Positions 49,851 to 59,336 of a stretch of 64,000 nt of DNA are shown here, piece by piece. The position numbers and the translations under genes are program-made. Each line of letters begins with the position of its first letter. Positions within the stretch are counted from its first letter, which is position 1. Location: NCBI RefSeq assembly GCF_014196225.1, contig NZ_JACIDI010000008.1:62001-126000 (forward strand). The letters run 5' to 3'. This DNA is from Bacteroides pyogenes. Its GTDB lineage: Bacteria > Bacteroidota > Bacteroidia > Bacteroidales > Bacteroidaceae. Below the pieces are notes generated by a model. The model had not been told where the DNA came from. It worked only from the letters and a program-made list of their open reading frames with translations, and made no database searches.

Positions 49851-50050
49851 CCCACTGGGGAAACTTTATTTTCCCACTGGGGAAACTTTTGTGTCCCCAG
49901 CGGGAAACTTTTGTGTCCCCAGTGGGAAACTTTTGTGACAACAAAGCGGAAGCTCCGTTCAAACCAAAGAGAGCCTTCGTACCGGCAAAGCAAAAGCTCT
50001 GTTCAAGCCAAAGAGAGGCTCGTTCGGGCAAAGCGGAAGTTCCCCTGCAC
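49851..50050. repeat. 22-bp tandem repeat (4 units) followed by a degenerate 20-23-bp array
   Basis: Four units start at 49851, 49873, 49895 and 49917 around the core GGGGAAACTTT or GGGAAACTTTTGTG. Each carries CCCACTGGGG or its complement CCCCAG(T/C)GGG, a small palindrome. From 49942 a second family with CAAAG at 49942, 49965, 49986, 50009 and 50029 follows; its GCTCCGTTC/GCTCTGTTC pieces recall the 18922 array. Confidence 0.85.
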
Positions 50051-50096
50051 AAGCGCCTTTACCGAAGCTACCGCAACGGGCATGGCAATCCCCCTT

Positions 50097-50450
50097 CTAT
50101 TTCACCACTTTATTGGTGAGCGGATCGGGAAAAATCACCGTAGGTTTAAACGTTTTCGCTTCCTCAAAGTCCAACAATGCGTACGACATGATAATCACAA
50201 TGTCTCCGGGCTGCACTTTCCGCGCCGCGGCGCCATTCAGACAAACCTTGCCGGAGCCGCGTTCGCCCTTGATAATATAAGTTTCAAAGCGTTCGCCGTT
50301 ATTATTGTCGGCAATGTATACTTTTTCTCCGGGAATCATGTTCGCAGCATCCAGCAGGTCTTCGTCGATGGTAATGCTGCCCATATAATTGAGATTGGCC
50401 TCTGTGACACAGGCACAATGAATCTTCGATTTCAACACTTCTATCATCAT
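50097..50450 (-). CDS. panD: aspartate 1-decarboxylase
   Basis: 117 residues, standard length. Makes beta-alanine from aspartate for pantothenate. The self-cleavage site Gly24-Ser25 in [11 protein letters not shown] generates the pyruvoyl group; Tyr in SYALL and Lys9 in LKSKIHCA are the other expected residues. Lies 31 bp after panC on the same strand, and beta-alanine is the PanC substrate. Followed by repeat-rich spacer without an evident terminator. Confidence 0.95.
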   Translation of the reverse strand: MMIEVLKSKIHCACVTEANLNYMGSITIDEDLLDAANMIPGEKVYIADNNNGERFETYIIKGERGSGKVCLNGAAARKVQPGDIVIIMSYALLDFEEAKTFKPTVIFPDPLTNKVVK

Positions 50451-50481
50451 AATGCGTTGTTTTAAAATAAAGTTGTAAAAA

Positions 50482-51324
50482 TCAGTTGTATTTGATATTG
50501 TCGATCAGCCGGACATCTCCGCAAAACACGGTTATGCAGCCCACCGCATAAGCGGTATCTTTCCAATCGTTTATCTTTTGCAGCGTATCTCCGTCCACTA
50601 TTTCAAAATACTCCAAACGAAGCCCCGGCGAGGAAGCTATCGCCTCTTCAACCATCTTGCAGGTCTCCGCAACCGGATGGGACGAAGCGAACGAACGGCT
50701 TGCGAACAGCGTGCGGGAGATATTCAACGCATTCCCCCGTTCTTCCGCAGAAAGACGCGAATTACGGCTGCTCAGCGCCAAACCGTCCTGCTCGCGCACG
50801 ATGGGACACCCCACAATCTCCAGTTTATAGCCCATCTGCCGCACCATCTCGCGGATAATCGCCAATTGCTGGAAGTCTTTCTCCCCGAAATAAGCCCTGT
50901 CGGGCATCACGGCGTCGAACAGTTTGCTCACAATCTGGCATACCCCGTTGAAATGTCCGGGACGAAAAGCTCCCTCCATCACCGTATCCAGCGGCGCATA
51001 GCTGAATTTGCGATTGTCCGGCTGGGGATACATCTCCTCCACCGAAGGAACAAAAGCAAATGCAGCGCCGCACTTTTCCAGCAAGCGGCAATCCGCCTCA
51101 AGAGTACGCGGATATTTGGCCAAATCGTTCTTATCATTAAACTGAGTAGGATTCACAAAAATACTCACTACAGTCACAGCATTTTCACTTACACTACGTC
51201 TTACCAACGATGCATGCCCTTCATGCAAAGCCCCCATTGTAGGAACTAATCCGATCTTTTTATCCTGAACTCGCAGCACCTCCAACTCTGTCTGCAACTC
51301 CTTGACCGTGTGTATTACTTTCAT
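50482..51324 (-). CDS. panC: pantothenate synthetase
   Basis: 280 residues. Ligates pantoate and beta-alanine with ATP. Seen: [19 protein letters not shown] (HIGH-like site), [36 protein letters not shown], and the KMSKS-equivalent [12 protein letters not shown]. First gene of panC-panD, divergent from the GT5-like gene with 143 bp between. Confidence 0.96.
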   Translation of the reverse strand: MKVIHTVKELQTELEVLRVQDKKIGLVPTMGALHEGHASLVRRSVSENAVTVVSIFVNPTQFNDKNDLAKYPRTLEADCRLLEKCGAAFAFVPSVEEMYPQPDNRKFSYAPLDTVMEGAFRPGHFNGVCQIVSKLFDAVMPDRAYFGEKDFQQLAIIREMVRQMGYKLEIVGCPIVREQDGLALSSRNSRLSAEERGNALNISRTLFASRSFASSHPVAETCKMVEEAIASSPGLRLEYFEIVDGDTLQKINDWKDTAYAVGCITVFCGDVRLIDNIKYN

Positions 51325-51430
51325 TTCTGTTTATAAGTTTATGTTCGAGTTGTTTGCAAAAACTCTGCAAAATAAACTAATATTTGCCACATAAAGAAAG
51401 AATATCATATTTAATGTTCCTTTTTTTTGC

Positions 51431-51439
51431 TATCTTTGC
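51431..51439 (+). promoter_or_regulatory. Bacteroides-type -7 box before the GT5-like gene
   Basis: TATCTTTGC, 28 bp before the ATG at 51468. No clear TTTG at -33. Confidence 0.5.
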
Positions 51440-51467
51440 AGAATATTACAGAGAAGTATTGTTGATT

Positions 51468-52301
51468 ATGACAAAGGCGAATAAAGTTTTATTTATTACA
51501 CAAGAGATTACACCCTATGTACCCGAATCGGAAATGGCCGATATAGGTAGAAATCTTCCACAGGCAATTCAAGAAAAAGGTCGTGAGATCAGGACTTTCA
51601 TGCCCAAATGGGGGAACATAAACGAACGCAGGAATCAACTCCATGAGGTGATTCGCCTCTCAGGTATGAATCTCATTATTGACGATACCGACCATCCTCT
51701 CATTATAAAAGTAGCCTCCATCCAATCGGCCCGCATGCAGGTATATTTTATAGATAATGACGACTATTTCCAGAACCGCCTGCAAACAGTAGACGAGAAC
51801 GGTGTGGAATACGGCGACAATGACAGCCGTGCCATTTTCTATGCCCGCGGCGTATTGGAGACGGTGAAAAAGCTGCGTTGGTGTCCCGACATCATCCACT
51901 GTCATGGCTGGATGACGGCTTTGGCCCCTCTCTACATCAAGAAGGCCTACAAGGACGAACCTTCTTTCCGTGATGCCAAAGTTATATTTTCAGTATACGA
52001 AGACGACTTCAAGAACACATTCGGCGAAGACTTTGCCACCAAAATGATGCTGAAGGGAATATCCAAAAAAGATTTGTCAACATTGAACGGAACCACAGAT
52101 CATGAAACTCTTTGCAAATTGGCAGTAGACTACTCCGACGGAGTGATCAGGAACAGCCAAAAAGTAAACGAAGCCATCATCGATTACGCCCGTCAATCCG
52201 GCAAGCAGATACTTGATTATCAGCACAAAGAGAGCTACGCAGACGCATGCAACGAATTCTACGATCGGGTATGGGCGGCAACAGCAAACAAAGAAGAATA
52301 A
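51468..52301 (+). CDS. glycogen/starch-synthase-like protein, GT5 N-terminal domain only
   Basis: 277 residues from ATG 51468 (an upstream in-frame start at 51384 lies before the promoter box). Matches the N-terminal catalytic domain of GT5 glycogen synthases: VLFITQEITPYVPESEMADI (cf. KxGGL loop), YARGVLETVKKLRWCPDIIH with CHGWMTALAPLYIKKAY. Full-length GT5 enzymes run to ~480-550 residues; the second Rossmann domain that binds nucleotide-sugar is absent and the KTGG motif reads ESEMAD. Transferase activity is therefore doubtful. A stable Bacteroides protein of this size beside panC is familiar to me, so it is not a recent truncation. Followed by the DUF4270 gene 27 bp on. Confidence 0.8.
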   Translation: MTKANKVLFITQEITPYVPESEMADIGRNLPQAIQEKGREIRTFMPKWGNINERRNQLHEVIRLSGMNLIIDDTDHPLIIKVASIQSARMQVYFIDNDDYFQNRLQTVDENGVEYGDNDSRAIFYARGVLETVKKLRWCPDIIHCHGWMTALAPLYIKKAYKDEPSFRDAKVIFSVYEDDFKNTFGEDFATKMMLKGISKKDLSTLNGTTDHETLCKLAVDYSDGVIRNSQKVNEAIIDYARQSGKQILDYQHKESYADACNEFYDRVWAATANKEE

Positions 52302-52328
52302 CAACAACCTAACAACATACCACAACTT

Positions 52329-53942
52329 ATGAAAGCGAAATGTGCTTTGATAGCCCTATTGACAATCACATTCTTCGGATGCGACGACAATACGGGCGGA
52401 TTGGGATTGGGAATATTTCCGGAAAGCGATCAAAACATCAAAGGAAAATTATCCTCCTTTAATGTCGTCACAGAGTCTGTCGCTACCGGAAAGATGTACG
52501 CAAAAACCAATATCGGCTATGTAGGAAAGTTTACAGACAAAGACTTTGGAACATACAAAGCCGGCTTTCTGACAGAGCTGAACTGTCCGGAAGGAATGAC
52601 GTTCCCGGAAGTCTATACCGAGTATGACGAGAACGGGAAACCGACTTCCGAAACCGGAAAGAAAGCCGTAAAAGCAACCGGGAAAATGATTGCGACTGCC
52701 GACAACGACATCGAACTGATTACAAACGAGCAAGGAAAAGTGATAGGCAACATACATGCCGTAGAGTTGTACTTGTGGTATCAGAAATATTTCGGAGACT
52801 CGCTGACAGCTTGTCGCCTGAGTGTTTATGAACTGAGCGAAGAGCTTGATAAAGACAAAGCTTACTATACCGACATAGACCCGCAAAAGTATTGCCTGAA
52901 ATCAGAAGCGACATTGTTGGGAACGAAATCATATACCGCTTTGGACCTGTCGGTAAAAGATTCGGTAAGAAAAAGAAAGGACTATGTGCCCAGCGTACGC
53001 CTATCGCTTACAAAAGAAAAAGCCAATAAAATTGGCGGAAAGATTCTGAAGAAGTCAAGGGAGTATGGAAACAAACTAAACAATAAAGAGTTCAAAAAGT
53101 TCTTCAAAGGCATCTATGTAAGCAGTGACTATGGAGACGGAACCGTATTGTATGTCGACCAGTCTCAAATGAACGTAGTCTCTAAATGCTACGTTACCGA
53201 CAGCATCACGGGCCTCAAACTTCAAAAGAAAAACGGACAAGACTCCATTTATTACACACAACGCATATTCGTATCCACGCGCGAAGTCATTCAGGCCAAT
53301 CAGCTAAGCAATGACAAGGATGCCATCAACGAACGGATCAACGAGCCCGGCTGCACGTACCTGAAAAGCCCCGCAGGCATTTTCACGCAGGCCAGACTTC
53401 CCATTAAGGAGATAGAACAACAGCTGAAAGAGGACACTCTGAATGCAGTGAAGATGACATTCTCCAATTACAATCAGGCAAACGGTAAAAAAAACCGCAT
53501 GTCCATACCCGCTAATGTGATGTTGATACGCACGAAGCTGAAAGACTCTTTCTTCGAAAAAAACGAACTGAACGACAACATCTCCTCTTTCTTGGCTTCT
53601 CACTCTACGACTTCTAATCAGTACACATTCGGCAATATCACCAATCTGGTAAAAGCTTGTATCGCAGAAAAAGAAGAAGCACGAAAAAAAGAAGGAACAG
53701 CTTGGGATGAGGAAAAATGGATGAAACAAAACCCCGATTGGAACAAAGTGCTGCTGATTCCGGTGCTTATTACATATGATTCTTCTGCCAAATCTTCTCG
53801 CGACACTCCGAAAATCGTCAGCATACAGCATGATCTGAAGCCCGGATACGTGCGCCTGAAAGGAGGAAAATTGGGAGAAACCAATGCAGACTACCGGTTA
53901 AAGTTAGAAGTGATTTCCACAGACTTTAAAGCGGCGAACTGA
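52329..53942 (+). CDS. DUF4270 family lipoprotein
   Basis: 537 residues. Signal KAKCALIALLTITFFGCDDN with acylated Cys, then NTGGLGLGIFPESDQ and a long beta-rich body (TNIGYVGKFTDKDFGTYKAG, YLWYQKYFGDSLTACRLSVY, FKKFFKGIYVSSDYGDGTVL, YPKIVSIQHD-like end). DUF4270 proteins are Bacteroidetes outer-membrane-associated lipoproteins of unknown role. It lies 27 bp after the GT5-like gene, so probably co-transcribed. Terminator candidates were not obvious; a repeat array follows at 54132. Confidence 0.88.
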   Translation: MKAKCALIALLTITFFGCDDNTGGLGLGIFPESDQNIKGKLSSFNVVTESVATGKMYAKTNIGYVGKFTDKDFGTYKAGFLTELNCPEGMTFPEVYTEYDENGKPTSETGKKAVKATGKMIATADNDIELITNEQGKVIGNIHAVELYLWYQKYFGDSLTACRLSVYELSEELDKDKAYYTDIDPQKYCLKSEATLLGTKSYTALDLSVKDSVRKRKDYVPSVRLSLTKEKANKIGGKILKKSREYGNKLNNKEFKKFFKGIYVSSDYGDGTVLYVDQSQMNVVSKCYVTDSITGLKLQKKNGQDSIYYTQRIFVSTREVIQANQLSNDKDAINERINEPGCTYLKSPAGIFTQARLPIKEIEQQLKEDTLNAVKMTFSNYNQANGKKNRMSIPANVMLIRTKLKDSFFEKNELNDNISSFLASHSTTSNQYTFGNITNLVKACIAEKEEARKKEGTAWDEEKWMKQNPDWNKVLLIPVLITYDSSAKSSRDTPKIVSIQHDLKPGYVRLKGGKLGETNADYRLKLEVISTDFKAAN

Positions 53943-54510
53943 GAGAAACATAAAATCTGAAAAAAAACTCTGCTTGCAGCATCGTCCACGAGTGGTTTTC
54001 ATGATCATGGTTTTAAGTTAGTCACAGTTGTTGGTGAAATAGCCAGCAAAGAGAGACACCTCGATTCTGAAATATATAAATGACGTGTACGATTGAACAT
54101 TAAAGTTTCACTCTACGCGTCTTTTTTTATCCGCGGCACAGCGAATATATCACCGGTACGGTGATCCTATATCATCAGCGCGGTGGGTATATATCGCCAG
54201 CATGGTAAGCATATATTGCCAGCATGGTAAGCATATATTGCCGGCAAAATGATTTTATCGGATTTATACTTTGCCACATGAAGAATGGACGGCGGCAAAG
54301 TGCATACCCTGCCTTCCGACCAAACATCATAAAACAGAAAAATAGCGAGCAAAACGACTTTCGTTCGTCCGCTCGCTATTTCTATACTTCCGGCAGGAAA
54401 GCTCGACTACCGCAGAAAGCATTTAAAGAAGTATGCCTCAGAAGAATCTCTGCATCTACGCACATCGCGTATAAAACACCTCTACAAGGAGGCATCTATG
54501 CACTCCTCGA
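53943..54510. other. 568-bp spacer between convergent genes
   Basis: Holds the 22-bp array at 54132-54263. The rest (including 54264-54510) shows no convincing gene. Confidence 0.5.
54132..54263. repeat. 22-bp tandem repeat, 6 units
   Basis: Units start at 54132, 54154, 54176, 54198, 54220 and 54242. Units 4 and 5 are identical (CAGCATGGTAAGCATATATT...); the others share GG(T)...ATAT(A/C). The register is exact throughout. Confidence 0.88.
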
Positions 54511-55917
54511 TTACTTTTCCGCTGCATCCTTTTTCTTAGACCGCGCCACTGTTTTTTTCTCAACAGGTGATTCAGCTTCTTTTACAATCTTCTTCTTGGA
54601 CGCATTCTTCTTGACCTTTGCCGATTCTTTAGCGGCTTTTTCTTGCCACCTAGCAAGCTCTTCCTGCAAATCGTTTATTTCTTCTCCCTGATTTCTAATC
54701 GTAGTCAGCAGAGGGTTCAACTCCTCATTGTCCACATCTACAGGATAGAGTGCATCAACCCGCTTAATAAAATCTCCCAAAATATTCATGTAATTCGTAA
54801 ACGCGTCGTAAGGAGAATCGTAAATGCCGCGATCCAGCCAAACCCCCGTGTTTTTGGTCGTCATAAAGCGGAAATTGTTACTGGCTTGCAAGTAATCCCA
54901 GTCCTGTTTAATCCGGCGATCATCACACAAGTGAACGCGTTCCGCCACACTGTAGAGCTTATTAAAGGCCTCACGCTGTAATACATTACCCAGCCAGCTG
55001 CTGGTATCTCTTTCTTCGTCTGTCCACGACATCGGATAAGGCACATCCAACTGCGAGATGGACTTCAGTTTTGCAACAATTTCCGAAGGCGTAGAGAAAG
55101 TGATTCCTTTCGCTTTGGCACACTCGGGCAAAGCCTTCAAAAACTCAAGAATATTGGACGACAACGGTTGTGCCATACCCAACGCACTCAATTCCATAAA
55201 GATATTCACTACCTGCTCTTCTTGCGGCAACGCATCTATCCAACTAATATAACGATCGGCAAACAGAGGGTATTCCGACCATTCGGAATTGGAGAATCGC
55301 AAACTTATATCATCAGACAGTTTGAAATCTCTCAGCAAAAGCTTAAGACCGGGAGCCTGATTGCAATGATAGACATAATGCGGACTCTTCCATCCAAGCA
55401 CATGCTTGGCACCTTCCGTCAACATTCCCTTGAATCCCATCGAAGCTACCATAGCTCCGATTTCATCCGAATAAATCAAACTGGAATTGCGGAACACCGT
55501 AGGTTGCTTGCCAAACATCTGTTTTATTTTTGAACGTTGCCGAAGCACCTCTTCACGGAAGCAGGCTTCGTTCGCAAGCGAAGACAAACCATGCGAATAT
55601 GGCTCACAGAGAAACTCACAGTTTCCGGTATCATTCAACTGATGCAACAAATCAAGCACAGCCGGAGCATGAAACTCCAATTGCTCCAATGCTACTCCGG
55701 AAATGGAAAGTGCTACTTTAAAAGTTCTTTCAGATTTCTTCACCATCTCAATCAAGGTATTGAGCGCAGGTATATACGACCGTTCGGCAACCTCATTTAT
55801 GCTCGTTTCATTGGCATAGTCATCATAGTAGTAATGATCGCTGCCAATATCGAAGAAACGATAACGTTTCAAATGTATAATCTGATGTATCTCGAAATAA
55901 AGACAGATCGTTCTCAT
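54511..55917 (-). CDS. GH57 alpha-amylase-like protein lacking canonical catalytic residues
   Basis: 468 residues, first gene product of the alpha-glucan operon in order of reading right to left being GH133, GT4, then this. Conserved region 1 reads LYFEIHQIIHLKRYRFFDIG, region 2 EFLCEPYSHGLSSL. In region 3 (VFRNSSLIYSDEI, residues 141-153) the nucleophile Glu expected after NT is Ser. In region 4 (FMELSALGMAQ, residues 240-250) the usual DYETFGEH pattern is lost, the acid Asp being replaced by Glu. GH57 surveys describe such alpha-amylase-like Bacteroidetes members; from memory, unverified. The tail is a Lys/Ala-rich low-complexity helix. It may bind glucan or regulate its partners rather than hydrolyse. 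Confidence 0.85.
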   Translation of the reverse strand: MRTICLYFEIHQIIHLKRYRFFDIGSDHYYYDDYANETSINEVAERSYIPALNTLIEMVKKSERTFKVALSISGVALEQLEFHAPAVLDLLHQLNDTGNCEFLCEPYSHGLSSLANEACFREEVLRQRSKIKQMFGKQPTVFRNSSLIYSDEIGAMVASMGFKGMLTEGAKHVLGWKSPHYVYHCNQAPGLKLLLRDFKLSDDISLRFSNSEWSEYPLFADRYISWIDALPQEEQVVNIFMELSALGMAQPLSSNILEFLKALPECAKAKGITFSTPSEIVAKLKSISQLDVPYPMSWTDEERDTSSWLGNVLQREAFNKLYSVAERVHLCDDRRIKQDWDYLQASNNFRFMTTKNTGVWLDRGIYDSPYDAFTNYMNILGDFIKRVDALYPVDVDNEELNPLLTTIRNQGEEINDLQEELARWQEKAAKESAKVKKNASKKKIVKEAESPVEKKTVARSKKKDAAEK

Positions 55918-55936
55918 AGTCTATATTATTTTATTG

Positions 55937-57205
55937 TTAACCATTGTTTTTAATAACCTCATCGTAGATGCCACGTACTTTGTAACCTACATTTTCCCAT
56001 TTTATTTCATCCACTTCCTTTTTACCTTCGACTTTCAAGTACTCGTACATGGCGGGATAAGTACAAATGGAATAAATGGCATCCGCCATGGCATGAATAT
56101 CCCAATAATCCGTTTTAATGCACTTTTCCAGAATCTCGGCACAACCGGATTGTTTGGAGATAATGGTAGGTACACTGCATTGCATGGCTTCCAACGGTGA
56201 AATGCCAAAAGGTTCGGACACCGAAGGCATGATATATACATCGCTGCCTTTCAGCATCTCATATACCTGATTGCCTTTCATGAAACCGGGAAAATGGAAG
56301 CGGTCGGCGATTCCACGTTCGGCTACCAACCGAATCATCTGATTCATCATGTCTCCGCTACCCGCCATCACAAAACGGATGTTGCGTGTACGATGCAAAA
56401 CCATCGCCGCAGCTTCGACAAAATACTCCGGTCCTTTCTGCATGGTAATACGTCCCAAAAAAGTTACAACTTTTTCATTCGATTGCTTTTGCGGAACAAT
56501 ATCCAGAATTTCCTGCGACAAAGGAGATACAGCATTATGTACGGTAGAGACCTTCTTCGGATCTTGAAAATATTTATGAATAACAGTCTGCCGCGTCAGC
56601 TCACTTACGCACATAATATGGTCGGCATGATCCATACCATTCTTCTCTATGGAATATACAATAGGATTCACATTACCGCGACTGCGGTCGAAGTCGGTGG
56701 CATGTACGTGTATTACTAATGGCTTGCCGGATACCTGCTTGGCATGGATTCCGGCCGGATAAGTCAGCCAGTCGTGAGAATGAATGATATCGAATGCCTG
56801 TTGACGGGCTACCACCCCCGCCACAATCGAATAGTTGTTGATTTCCTCATGCAGATTATCAGGGTAACGCCCGGAGAATTCGATACATCCCAAATCGTTG
56901 GTTTGAAGGTAGTTAAAATCAGCGTATATATGATCGCGCAAATCGTAATACAATTGCGGATCCATATAACTACCCACCCGATGCTTCACATAATCCCAAT
57001 CAACATTCCGCCAAACGACCGGCGTGTTGTTCATTCCTATAATTTTCAAAAAACTCTGGTCTTCGTCTCCCCACGGCTTGGGAATACAGAACGTAATTTC
57101 CATGTCGCTCTGTTGAGACATTCCTTTCGTCAGACCATAGCTGGCAGTTCCTAAACCTCCCAAGATATGCGGGGGGAACTCCCATCCAAACATTAAAACT
57201 TTCAT
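55937..57205 (-). CDS. GT4-family glycosyltransferase, glycogen-synthase-like
   Basis: 422 residues, GT-B fold. N-terminal MFGWEFPPHILGGLGTASYG carries the acceptor-domain glycine loop; IIHSHDWLTYPAGIHAKQ is a typical GT4/GT5 segment. The C-terminal nucleotide-sugar domain has TFLGRITMQKGPEYFVEAAA and the E-x7-E motif in SVSEPFGISPLEAMQ. Together with GH133 and GH57 neighbours it probably elongates alpha-1,4-glucan (glycogen) in the cytoplasm; donor (UDP- or ADP-glucose) is not decided. Start 17 bp after the GH133 stop, stop 19 bp before the GH57 start: a tight operon. Confidence 0.9.
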   Translation of the reverse strand: MKVLMFGWEFPPHILGGLGTASYGLTKGMSQQSDMEITFCIPKPWGDEDQSFLKIIGMNNTPVVWRNVDWDYVKHRVGSYMDPQLYYDLRDHIYADFNYLQTNDLGCIEFSGRYPDNLHEEINNYSIVAGVVARQQAFDIIHSHDWLTYPAGIHAKQVSGKPLVIHVHATDFDRSRGNVNPIVYSIEKNGMDHADHIMCVSELTRQTVIHKYFQDPKKVSTVHNAVSPLSQEILDIVPQKQSNEKVVTFLGRITMQKGPEYFVEAAAMVLHRTRNIRFVMAGSGDMMNQMIRLVAERGIADRFHFPGFMKGNQVYEMLKGSDVYIMPSVSEPFGISPLEAMQCSVPTIISKQSGCAEILEKCIKTDYWDIHAMADAIYSICTYPAMYEYLKVEGKKEVDEIKWENVGYKVRGIYDEVIKNNG

Positions 57206-57222
57206 CTTCGTTCCTCCTCTTT

Positions 57223-59160
57223 TTAAGAATACCTGGACAATAGCTTCAGAATGCGTAGAACTTCAGCCACATTCATGGCAAAAGAAACGGCTCCCCTACC
57301 CCGGAAAGGAGGGTTACCGTCGAAAAGTTCGGGCAACGAGCTTATACAATGGATGGTAAGTTCGTCCTCCAAACTGATAAGTTGCCGCTCTACGAACGAC
57401 AAACCGCTCATCTTGTAAATCCGAAGGTAAGCTTCCATGTAGAATCCCATCAGCCAAGGCCAAACAGTGCCTTGATGGTACGCATAGTCTCGCTGTATCT
57501 GGGGACCGACATAGTTCGGGTTATACCCTCCGCTTTTCGGGCTTAGAGTGCGGAGACCTTTCGGAGTCAAAAGTTCTTTAGTGACAATATCGAGCACTTG
57601 TTTCTTCTGCGTTCTATCAAGCGGAGAATAATCGAAGGCGACGGTAAATATCATATTGGGACGCACGCTCCAATCCATCATATTTCCGTTCACATAGTCG
57701 AACAAATAGCCGTATTCATTACGGAACACGTCAACAAAAGAGCGTCCGGTAATTTCGGCTTGTGCATCGAGCGAATCGGCAAAAGCCGCATCTCCTCCTT
57801 CACGAATGAGATCGGCCACAAAACGTAAAGCATTATACCAAAGCGCATTGACTTCGACGATATAGCCTGTGCGAGGAGTAACGGGGCGTCCGTTGGCCAT
57901 GGAGTTCATCCATGTGACTGCCTTCTCCCGTCCGTCTGCATAAAGCAACCCATTCTCATGCAGAAACATATTATCATGTTTTCTCTCATAGATGTACTTC
58001 ATGATATCTGTCAGCAACTCGCCATACTTTCGGCGGCATTGTTCGCGGGAAGTTTCTTTGGCATACTGTTGCAAGGCCCATACTGCCCATAACAACACAT
58101 CAGGATCGTCCATCTCGTAGATTCTATATTCACTCGGTTCTTCTTCGATAAATCGGCGAATAGCCTTTTCAGCCGTCCTCATCACGTCTTCGAACTCATC
58201 AACTTCATCAATAGCAAGAGTAAGTCCCGGAAGTGAAACGAACAAATCGCGTGCCCGGCATTTAAACCAAGGATATCCCGCCAATATGTAATGTTCACCT
58301 CTCTGGTGATTGTGAAACTGATGCGCCGAGCTCTGCAGACAGTGATAGAAACTATCGCGAGGAATACGGTCGGCTACTTCGGTATCAAAGATATGTTTCA
58401 ACCGACGGGGAGAGGCTTCCGATGTACCCGCAGAGAAAACAATACTTTCTCCTTTCTTTATATCTACTTCGAAGTATCCCGGAACGTAGAGATCTTCATT
58501 GAAATCATACCCGCGCTCTTGTTCCTTCGGATATTCAATCCCACGATACCAGTCGGGATGATAATGAAATTCGCACTTTTTGTTCAATTGCATGAACAAC
58601 TCCGGATAACCGGCATACATACACGTCTTAATTCCATTCTCCACCATCTGATATTCCCGGTTTGCCTGTGCATTCTCATGCGTATATTCACGCACACTGC
58701 GAAAAGCGAGGAAAGGGCGGAACCGCAAAGTAGTAGGCGAATGGGCATCCAACAACGTATAACGAATCAGGATCCTGTTCTCATAATGTACAAAGATTTT
58801 CTCCTTGCGTAAAACCACGCCTCCGACACGGTATATAGTTGCCGGAATACGTTCACAATCAAACTCACGGATATACTTATGTCCATTCGGACTAAAATGA
58901 TTTCCTTGATATTTGTGTAATCCCAGATTAAATTCTGCACCATGTTGGATAACAGTTTCATCCAAAGAAGACAACAGCACATGATTCTCGTCGTCAAGAT
59001 CGGGAATCGGAATCACCAACAAGCCGTGATATTTGCGCGTGTTACAATCAACAATCGTTGTACAATGATAAGCTCCAGCATTGTTTACCCGCAGAATCTC
59101 CCGCTGAAGAGATTCTTCCAGATTGGTCATGAGGGTCTTGTCAAATCGTAAATAACTCAT
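57223..59160 (-). CDS. glycogen debranching enzyme (amylo-alpha-1,6-glucosidase, GH133)
   Basis: 645 residues. N-terminal GDE_N beta domain (NNAGAYHCTTIVDCNTRKYH, GLLVIP, ENRILIRYTLLDAHSPTTLR) and a C-terminal (alpha/alpha)6 toroid (YILAGYPWFKCRARDLFVSL with LTLAIDEVDEFEDVM, AVTWMNSMANGRPVTPRTGY, VEVNALWYNAL, DYAYHQGTVWPWLMGFYMEA). GH133 enzymes hydrolyse alpha-1,6-linked glucose stubs of glycogen; the aspartate of GYPWF...RD and glutamate in VEVNALWYN are the usual candidates. First gene of the operon. 176 bp separate it from the divergent rhomboid gene. Confidence 0.92.
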   Translation of the reverse strand: MSYLRFDKTLMTNLEESLQREILRVNNAGAYHCTTIVDCNTRKYHGLLVIPIPDLDDENHVLLSSLDETVIQHGAEFNLGLHKYQGNHFSPNGHKYIREFDCERIPATIYRVGGVVLRKEKIFVHYENRILIRYTLLDAHSPTTLRFRPFLAFRSVREYTHENAQANREYQMVENGIKTCMYAGYPELFMQLNKKCEFHYHPDWYRGIEYPKEQERGYDFNEDLYVPGYFEVDIKKGESIVFSAGTSEASPRRLKHIFDTEVADRIPRDSFYHCLQSSAHQFHNHQRGEHYILAGYPWFKCRARDLFVSLPGLTLAIDEVDEFEDVMRTAEKAIRRFIEEEPSEYRIYEMDDPDVLLWAVWALQQYAKETSREQCRRKYGELLTDIMKYIYERKHDNMFLHENGLLYADGREKAVTWMNSMANGRPVTPRTGYIVEVNALWYNALRFVADLIREGGDAAFADSLDAQAEITGRSFVDVFRNEYGYLFDYVNGNMMDWSVRPNMIFTVAFDYSPLDRTQKKQVLDIVTKELLTPKGLRTLSPKSGGYNPNYVGPQIQRDYAYHQGTVWPWLMGFYMEAYLRIYKMSGLSFVERQLISLEDELTIHCISSLPELFDGNPPFRGRGAVSFAMNVAEVLRILKLLSRYS

Positions 59161-59336
59161 AGTTGTGCATATTAAAGGTTAATTTATAGGTCATCAGCAT
59201 TAAAATACCAAAATTCATAACTCTCTTTCCCAAATGTACAAAATATAGGGAAAAAGAAAAACAAAATAGCGGTTTATTTTTCTATTTTCTACTATTATTC
59301 GTAGTATTGCATCGAACATTCAAAATTAAAAATAAA

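Noticed and set aside
49851..50050. Possible CRISPR array
   Set aside because: Units are adjacent without unique spacers and degenerate with distance; no cas genes in the window.
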